Assembly: GCA_028673005.1 (NCBI GenBank)
Contig: CM054115.1
Location: 59,522,907-59,586,906, forward strand
Source: Tanypteryx hageni
Lineage: Eukaryota; Arthropoda; Insecta; Odonata; Petaluridae
Direction of reading: 5' to 3'
DNA length: 64,000 nucleotides
Below the pieces are notes generated by a model. The model made no database searches. It had not been told where the DNA came from and saw only the letters and a list, made by a program, of their open reading frames with translations. The translations under genes were made by a program, and so were the position numbers. Shown here piece after piece: positions 57,008-64,000 of this stretch (within the stretch, counting starts at the first letter, position 1; every line of letters starts with the position of its first letter).

Positions 57008-59418
57008 TTTCAAGAGTTGGAATCTTTCCGCCAGATGGCTCCCCTGCGTGTGGGATGTGGGAGCACGCGCGCACGCTTGGCAAAACTAAAGAGGAGCGGC
57101 GAAAATAAAACATGACGGGGACAGGAGAGGGCGCGCGGGAGCGATCCCGTAGCACACGTACAACACATACGCCATTCGTTCTTTTTCTTTCTCTCAATCT
57201 CCAAACGTCCCCACTCTCAGAAATATGGCGCCCTTGCAAAAAACGAAAAAGAAATCGGAGAGTGCGGAGAGAAAATGGTTGCGGGAGATTTTTCACCCTC
57301 GGGAGTTCATGAAGCGATTGAACCCATTAACGCGTAATGAAATTTCTCGAAATAAAATCCTTTTTAAAAGCTTGGTGTGGATTTTTAGTGGAAGTAAGAG
57401 AGTGGAGGAGGAGAGTTTTGGTGGTAGACATACGCTAGGGATGCATTTTTTTGTTTTTATTTTTTTATTTTTTTTTTTCGAATACGAATCGGAGAGTTGT
57501 TTATGTTCGGTATAAGGAGGACGTTATAGGTCGTTATGTAATTTTTTAAGGAACAAGAAAGATTGGGTTCGTAAGAAATAATTTTTTGTTGGATGAAATA
57601 ATAAGATATTTGCATATCCCTCACTGCACAGTACATGCGGTCCACGAAAATACCGTGTAATGGGTAACCGTGTAAATTGGAAAAGGCTTCACCACAGGAA
57701 CGCATGAGGCTACACTTTAGCGTTATCTTGAGCTCAGCGTGAGGCTATTTCTTTTTTATTTATTTAGCCTTCAATGTTGCAAGTAAGCTAAAGCCAGGTG
57801 GCGACGACTGCTACAATATTGAACCCACAGATGTCACTAACATACATTATTTAAAATTCACAAATTACTCATAGTTATACATTATACACAAAATAACTAC
57901 TTTATTCTTAAACAACTGTAATAATACATAATTTAGAGTTTATATAAAACTAGTTACACTATAATAATACATAATAGTTTCCTTTATCCTATATTATATC
58001 CTCTTGAGTCGATCTGAAACATTTTATGATTTTCTATGATTGGGGACCATTCCGAAACCGTCCTCAAGTTAAATTCGAGGTGGTTCTCTAAAAAGAAAAC
58101 CGTGTTAAGAAACGAAATCGCGTAATTCGAGGGTTCAGGGTACTTGAACGGCGCGTTGTTTCTCAATAGTAAAGCAATGCTCCCAATTGGCTATTCTGAA
58201 TGTCATTTAAGGGATAAACTGATGGAGTACTGTGGAGTTTTAATGTGATGGTCCTGCCTTTAATGGGAGCATGCGGTAACAGTCTTATGGTAACCGTTGA
58301 GGGCGAATGGCAGGGGATGCCATCGTAACCTGATTCAAACCTTTTCCAATATTGTGTCAGAGCCTAACCACCTTTCAAACATTGATGGAGCTGCTGGTAT
58401 TGGGGTATACACGAAGAAAAATTTGAACGAAATGTCTGTTTCGGTTTACTCGAAGGATTTTTTGACCAAACTAGCGCCAATAAAATGATAAACATATTTC
58501 ACCTAAGGACGATATATAAATGCCCAAGTTACTATTTAGTAGCTTTTCTTATTCACAGTGTTCGGAAACGACCTATACTTATAGGCTACGGGTTACTTTT
58601 AGCAAATGTTATATAGCATTTATAAATCTCTGTGGTTTTTTTTGAGAAGTTTTATATCTGTCACTAATAACATCTGTAAACTGATCATTATAAAAACTGA
58701 CTTAATTCATTGCCATCATAGGAGTGCATGTGACTTTGTTTCATTGGAAAAATATTCCATTGTCCCTTCGTACTCAAATATTGAATATAATATAAATTTT
58801 CATCATTTTTAGAGTAGGTACAACTTTAAACGTTATTCCAGAATCACGTTTTAAGGCGTGTTAAATTAGAAGTTGTACAGTAAGAAGAAGCAACTTACAG
58901 CACTTACGGTTCAATATAGTTTAATTTTTAATTTTTATTTTATATTTTATTTTTAATAGAAATATATAAGGAGCATGCATATATTCCACTGTTGTATAAT
59001 TTTCAGACTTTATAATGGGGTCCTTAGTATCATATATCCGGGATTGATGCCATTTTGCCTAACGCCCCATCTTAATTTGATATCACCTCTATCATATTTT
59101 TTGACAGTATGTTAAGCGATTTGCTACCTGGTATTTTTCGGTTATCGCTAACTTAGTCCCCACCAAATTCATTTTACTGTAATTTTTAAAATGTTCCATC
59201 GTGCTGATAGCTTTATGCCAGTCGCTTAATATCCTGAATCCAGCGACGATGACATCTTATCTCTAAAGATCCAAACTTTTTCTTATCTCTTCTATAAAGA
59301 AATTCCGATCCCCTGCACAGAGCTGACGTAAAATGTTCCCTTTTTGTATGAATGTGCTTCGATGTGTGTGCAGGTATATATATCATCATAGGTAGTCTGT
59401 CCGTAGATAGGTCCGTGA
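57008..59418. other. CpG-containing then AT-rich DNA, no gene recognised
   Basis: The part 57010-57450 is more balanced, with open frames on both strands but no motif. The rest is AT-rich with a poly-T stretch at 57450-57477. Nothing else identified. Confidence 0.5.
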
Positions 59419-59655
59419 TTATTCATGGTTAAACCTGGTTCTCCGTATACTCCTAATTTCCGCTGTCCTCTTCATATCTTGATAACTCTTTTTCCCTGTC
59501 AAATCGACTATCAGCTGAAACGTTTTCCTACCTCTTTTTCTTTTTCCATCTAGTTTTCCTTCTAACACGTCTTTAATCATACTCTCTCTCCCCAGGTAAT
59601 GCCCAACCCAGTTTGCCTTCCTCTTTCTAAGTCTGTATAACCATTCGCTTCTCTC
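59419..59655 (-). pseudogene. LINE open reading frame 2, C-terminal tail
   Basis: The minus strand reads ERSEWLYRLRKRKANWVGHY, LGRESMIKDVLEGKLDGKRK, RGRKTFQLIVDLTGKKSYQD and MKRTAE, then stops at 59419. This basic tail (KRKANW-x-GH-x2-R..KDV-x-EGK-x-x-GKR..GR) is characteristic of the C-terminus of endonuclease/reverse-transcriptase LINEs. It stays open for about 78 codons. The upstream stop at about 59656 marks truncation or frameshift. It may be the same family as the LINE at 15445-16858, which lacks this part, so they cannot be compared directly. Confidence 0.8.
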
Positions 59656-59701
59656 CTACTCTTCGTAGCAGTTTATCGTTTTATATATCGTTATATATAT
59701 A

Positions 59702-61113
59702 CAGGGTGTCCCGCAAGGCGAGGTCAATACTTCACCTACGTTTAGGGAATGTTATTACAAGTCGAAAATAAAGAATAATCATTTTGCCTATTCTCAATAA
59801 TAAAGAAGTAATGGACATTTGAATTTGTTGATGGAAATAAGAAGAAAAACAAGTTTGCTATTCTGCAATGTTTATTCAAGCAATTACTTTTTAAAATGTG
59901 GCCACCATCTTAACTTAGGCGGGTTTTAGCTCTCTTTAAAAGAGAACTTGTTGCTATGCAAAACATAATTCCATCCATTTTGATCTGTGCTGCAGCATCG
60001 TCGATGAGGTCTGACAGTTCTTCCAAAGTTTGCACTTTCGTTTCATAAATAAGGCTTTTCATATTGCCACATAAGTAATGATATAAAGTGGTCAAATCTG
60101 GCGACATTGGCGGCCAAGTTTGTGGCCTTCCCCGCCCGATCCAGCGACCTTCAAACCGCTGGTTTAAGAATGGTCGTACACATCTTGCAAAGTGTGCTGG
60201 TGCACCGTCATGCTGATCATCTAACCTCAAGTGGCACATCTTCCAAAAGTTCTGGTAGGCGGTATTCAAGGGAGTTTAGGCATCTCTCTGCAGTTAAAAG
60301 ATGTTCCAACACGAACGGTCCAATAAGTCTATCGTTAATAATCCTGCAACAAATGTTTACAGAAAATATGTGTTGAAAATGAGTCTTGTTTGTTTCATTT
60401 GGATTCTCCAATGCCCATGAATGGGAATTACTACGGTTTGTTATTACGCCTTTAGTAAACACTGCCTCGTCAGTAAACCAAATGCGTGATTGGACTACTG
60501 TTCGCCATATCGAGTATGACCTCTTCCTCGTCCTCTGTTCGCTGTGTGGGACGCTCAGTCTTTGGCTTCGGAAATGCACCATTTTCTCGTAAATACTTGT
60601 GCACGCGTGAAAACACTCGCCAATCTGGTGTTCGCCGATTTGGGAATCGCCTCTCGTATTCTCGGACAGCTGCTGCCGCATTTCCATAACAGACTCCATA
60701 AACAAAATGAATATTAGCATACTCTCTATTTGTGTTCACAGACATTTTGAAAAACAACAACAATCACCATGAGTCACACTAGTGAAACTCTAGCCATGCA
60801 GTGTATCAAGAAAATTAGTTACGCAGTGTATCAAGCAAACTAGCTACTATTGAACTAAATTATGTTGATTTGTGTGTTCAGCAGTGGCGCCAATGGTTGC
60901 TTTTCTTCGTTTTAGCTACTATCAAAAGAGGTTGTGTCGACCTGTGTGCTTAGCAATGTTGCCAATGGTTGCTCTCTCCTTATTTTCACCACCTTAAAAT
61001 GTCCATTATTTCTATATTATTGAGAATAGGCAAAATGATTACTCTTTATTTTGGACTTGTAATGACTTCCCCTAAACGTAGGTGAAGTATCGACCTCGCG
61101 TTGCGGGACACCC

Positions 61114-61115
<2 letters not shown>
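59702..61115 (-). mobile_element. Tc1/mariner-superfamily element (DD41D-like) with long terminal repeats
   Basis: 1,414 bp with inverted terminal repeats of about 120 bp: the left end starts CAGGGTGTCCCGCAAGGCGA and the inverted right end TAGGGTGTCCCGCAACGCGA. TA dinucleotides border both ends, inside (TA)n-rich DNA. The terminal repeats agree at most positions through AAAATGATTA and TGTCCATT. The interior codes for a broken transposase on the minus strand. Confidence 0.9.
59888..60745 (-). pseudogene. DD41D-like transposase pseudogene
   Basis: Minus-strand pieces in order: MSVNTNREYANIHFVYGVCY and AAAAVREYERRFPNRRTPD (N-terminal helix-turn-helix); then, after an internal deletion near 60480 that removes the second DNA-binding domain, IWFTDEAVFTKG (first Asp) and SVNICCRIINDRLIGPFVLE; then LPELLEDVPLEVR, QHDGAPAHFARCV (second Asp), RWIGRGRPQTWPP and SPDLTTLY. 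The third acidic residue, expected 41 residues after the second, is Tyr (codon at 60081-60083). The tail GGHILKS lies beyond a stop at 59910. Frame changes occur near 60480 and 60240. With the deletion, frameshifts and catalytic loss it cannot encode an active enzyme. Confidence 0.9.
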
Positions 61116-61146
<31 letters not shown>

Positions 61147-61148
61147 AA
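61115..61148 (+). repeat. (TA)n microsatellite
   Basis: TA run with one TTTA interruption, between the DD41D-like element and family C copy 5. Confidence 0.9.
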
Positions 61149-61247
61149 CAACTTACGGAAAAGGAATGGTAAAATAGATATATGGATGTCAACAAGGTGT
61201 TGGGATGAGGAAACCCAGTGAGCACTCACCAATCAGATGACTTCAGG

Positions 61248-61248
<1 letters not shown>
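61149..61248 (+). repeat. Family C, copy 5
   Basis: AACTTACGGAAAAGGAATGG, TGGATGTCAACAAGGTGTTG, GGAAACCCAGTGAGCACTCA and CCAATCAGATGACTTCAGGT. It abuts (TA)n on both sides. Confidence 0.8.
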
Positions 61249-61328
<80 letters not shown>

Positions 61329-61342
61329 TATATATATATATG
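61249..61342 (+). repeat. (TA)n microsatellite
   Basis: About 94 bp of TA with two CA interruptions. Confidence 0.95.
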
Positions 61343-62029
61343 AGAATATAATTCACATGAGTATACGACCTGTGTGCATCATATATGGATAAATATACTC
61401 GCATGTATACATATGTATTTACGAAGCTTATGCATAGGTTGGATATTTTTTAGACTAATTTTTTACCTTTTACACACAACTAGTATTTATCGATGCTTAT
61501 CATATGTAGTTAACAATCAACGCCTTAGCTTGTCTGCAGCTAATTATTTCAAAAGAAAGCAATAGATCTGACCTTGTGGGTAAAGTCAAATTCATAAACC
61601 AAGTTTCTCTAAATTTCATGAGAAGAGTGACGAAACCGGATGCAAAGGCAGACGAAAAAGCGGCCATTATCACCGGTGATTCACTGGAAATAGATTTTAA
61701 GTCTTGATTTCTCAACTTTTTATGGCTATTAGCAGGAAAAATTCGTCAATTCTGAACTTATGTTAAAATAGTTAGGAAATAGTCTGGAATCCGCTAAGTT
61801 TCTTATGACTATTCAGTGTGAAAGTGATATAATTCACCGCTCGCTCTTTTTGCCTTGATGATTTCCTTCGGCATTCAATGATCTTAATTAAATTCGTTTC
61901 TACATCTATTATACTTATGCATATGTGCATATATATGTTACCGAGAGGATGTGAGAGGAGAATTTCACTTATTTCCTATATAATCATAAAGAACATATAC
62001 AATCTCTCCGTAATGCACCTCTCAAATTA
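61343..62029. other. AT-rich non-coding DNA, nothing recognised
   Basis: No motif or repeat family member was recognised. Confidence 0.6.
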
Positions 62030-62650
62030 ACAGATGATCTTTCTCCTCTTTTCACTCTTCAAAAACCGTCATATCCACCCATTTCGTCAACTTTTACGTT
62101 CGATTTCCGCTCTTTTTTCACCTTTTCTTCCTTTCCTTTTGAAAAACTCTCATTTTTTTCATCGATTCCTTCTTTTTTCATTCCCGCCGCTATCATCTCT
62201 CTATCTCGTTTTTAATGTCTCCTCGAGACGTGAAGTCTTTGGCGAGCGAAGAAAAAGAGGGTGTGGGAGGAGGGGTTAGGGGATGGGGAAATTTTCTGTC
62301 GGGAGGCGGCGCGAAATAGTCAAAAGGGGAGAAAATCGAGGAGAGGGGGAGTGGAGGGGAGGTGCGTGGAGGGAAGGGAGAGAGAGGTAGGAGGGAAGTG
62401 GGGGAGGGAAACGTGTAGAATCGAACTAAGGAGATGGATGAAAGAGTCGGGCGAAAAAAGGTTCTTCATTCATCACGGCACCTTTATCGCCCTTCATATT
62501 ATTTTCTTTTTCTCTTTTTTCACCTTCCTCTTATTATTTTTTCCCGCCTTGTCTCTTTAATCCTCTCGTACGGATCGCCTCCATCTCCTTCCTTCTCCTC
62601 CTCTTTGGTCCTCGTCATTATTTTTTTAGTTTTTTCTTTTTTTAATATCT
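62030..62650 (+). repeat. C+T tract with a central G+A island
   Basis: Pyrimidine-rich at 62030-62210 and 62470-62650, purine-rich at 62240-62450 (GGAGGGGAGG, GAGAGAGG). The alternation of strand bias within 600 bp means that neighbouring parts could pair with each other. Confidence 0.75.
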
Positions 62651-62819
62651 TACGGATCTCGCGGATCCGTTGAGATTTCTGTCTCGTCGACGGCAAAAAT
62701 GGGAAGTTAATTGAATATCTCGCGCGAATGGGAACAAAAGGGAAGCGAAAAAGGGGATCCCCTTCTTCAACCTTTCTTTCTTTACCTTCCCTTCGAAATC
62801 TTCTTCTTGGCACTCTAGG

Positions 62820-63480
62820 AGGGATGCTGGTGGAAGGGGAGGGGTTATGTGGGGGTTGGAAATGAAGGAGAGGGGAAAGAGGGGATTAGGGAGGGATTTA
62901 AGGCTGCTTGCAGAAGGGGAGAGGTGAGGGTTAGTGGATGGAGAAAGATGTGGTAAGATAAGGTGGAGAAAGGGAAGAGTTAGGAGAAAGAAGGGAAAAG
63001 GTTACTGTGGAGAGAGAAGAGAGAGAAGATAGTAGATAGAGGAAATGGTAGAGAGAGAGGATATAGTATAGAAGGAGGAGATAGGAGAGGAGATAGATGC
63101 GATAGAAGAGAGGAGATGAGATAGAGAGTAGATGGGATAGAAAGGAGATGGAAGAGAGAGAAGATGAAATAGAGGAAATAGAAGAAATAGGAGATAAGGT
63201 AGTGGGGATAGAAGATAAGAGATAGGGAAAAGAGAAAAGCGAAAGAAGATAGGAGAGAGAAGATAAAAGCGGAAGAAGATATAAAAGCGAAAGAAGATAG
63301 GAGAGAGAATCGAAAAGCGAAAGAAAATAGGAGAGAATAGCTAGGATAGAGAGGAGTGGGAATGGTAAAGAAGGAAGAATGAGAGGAATAAGGCAAGGTG
63401 GTGATGAAAGACAGCTAGGAATGAGGAGAAAGAAAAGTTTTACGAGAAGGAATGTGAAAGAAAGAGATAGGGCAAAGAAA
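62820..63480 (+). repeat. Polypurine (G+A) tract with a minisatellite
   Basis: GAGA, GGAGATAG and GATAGAAGAG words throughout. Within it three copies of a 26-bp unit beginning AAAAGCGAAAGAAGATAGG start at 63235, 63283 and 63313. The 188-codon minus-strand frame here is Ser, Leu and Tyr rich and compositional. Confidence 0.85.
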
Positions 63481-64000
63481 GTGCTAGTACAACACAAATT
63501 TTAGTCTCTTGAAAGATGTGGACGACTATCTTTCTCTCTTTCTTTGATGTAACGGAGAGGATTGGTTTGCGTTGAGAAATAGTTCTTTTTTGTGTTTGCT
63601 ACGTATTTATTCCGCGCAGCGGCGCGAAAAGACGGTTTTCTGGGATCGAAATAAGTATAAAGAAAACGAAAATTGCTGGCATAGAAATTGTAACTGTGTT
63701 TTATTAATGCTCGGATAAACGCTGAAATTACGTATATCCAGTAATTTTCTTCATTCATTGAAAGCATATTTGTCGAGATAGTTTCTTTGAGAACGAATTT
63801 CAATATGAAAAACGCATATTAAATTTTTGCAATGCATACGTCGTTTCTTAAAATCGCAATTCAAAATTCGTAACATAAGGAGTAGCATATAATTTAAGTA
63901 ATGTTAATAAAATAGAGCACAATACAGTTTCCTTGTAAGTAGTTTCAAATTAAGATACGAAACCTGGAAGTTGAATATTTCTCGTGGGAAAATTAATTAA
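63481..64000. other. AT-rich non-coding DNA, nothing recognised
   Basis: A 100-codon minus-strand frame at 63501-63803 has no recognisable motif. No other feature seen. Confidence 0.5.

Noticed and set aside
62931..63497. 188-codon minus-strand open frame
   Set aside because: Compositional reading of a purine tract that includes a minisatellite.

Overview
The window looks like gene-poor, AT-rich nuclear DNA of an animal, most likely an arthropod and probably an insect. This rests on the company of mobile elements (a mariner DD34D copy, a second Tc1/mariner-like copy with 41 residues between its last two catalytic positions, piggyBac with TTAA ends, hAT, a Mutator-like transposase with a FLYWCH-like start, and endonuclease/reverse-transcriptase LINEs), on many (TA)n microsatellites, and on long C+T or G+A tracts. 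I found no intact host gene, rRNA or canonical tRNA. Most long open frames are stop-poor readings of polypyrimidine tracts or microsatellites. No species is claimed.

Layout. 0-4.2 kb: unique-looking AT-rich DNA after a slightly GC-richer first kilobase. 4.18-6.33 kb: a fold-back element with about 250-270 bp inverted arms built of short degenerate repeats and an exact 9-bp target duplication; an interspersed repeat (family A) lies inside it. 6.6-7.7 kb: a decayed Mutator-like transposase. 9.5-11.7 kb: G+A then C+T tracts. 12.5-18.6 kb: families B and A and a minus-strand LINE that stops at its reverse-transcriptase catalytic motif. 19.4-23.5 kb and 27.2-28.0 kb: polypyrimidine tracts. 26.3-26.9 kb: second copy of family B. 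28.0-30.0 kb: CpG-containing sequence with no recognised gene. 31.6-32.8 kb: family A, then (TA)n blocks joined to family C. 36.1-37.2 kb: mariner pseudogene. 40.0 kb: tRNA-like inverted repeat. 41.9-42.6 kb: pogo-like non-autonomous candidate. 45.8 kb: long hairpin. 47.7-49.6 kb: second fold-back-like array and a hAT remnant. 50.0-53.75 kb: dense cluster of short DNA transposons, including a piggyBac deletion derivative nested in a hAT-like element. 56-57 kb: SINE head and a possible promoter. 59.4-61.1 kb: LINE tail and a Tc1/mariner-like element with about 120-bp terminal repeats. 62.0-63.5 kb: C+T then G+A tracts.

The parts relate through insertion history rather than a pathway. Nesting gives relative ages: piggyBac after its hAT host, family A inside the fold-back element, and an unrelated 0.65-kb block inside another family A copy. 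Every recognised transposase is broken by stops, frameshifts, deletions or loss of a catalytic residue, so nothing here is predicted to be active. The observations most worth checking are the two fold-back structures, the constant joining of family C to (TA)n by the same edge, the 107-nt hairpin, and the piggyBac remnant that keeps its C-terminal zinc-binding exon behind a splice-acceptor-like site.
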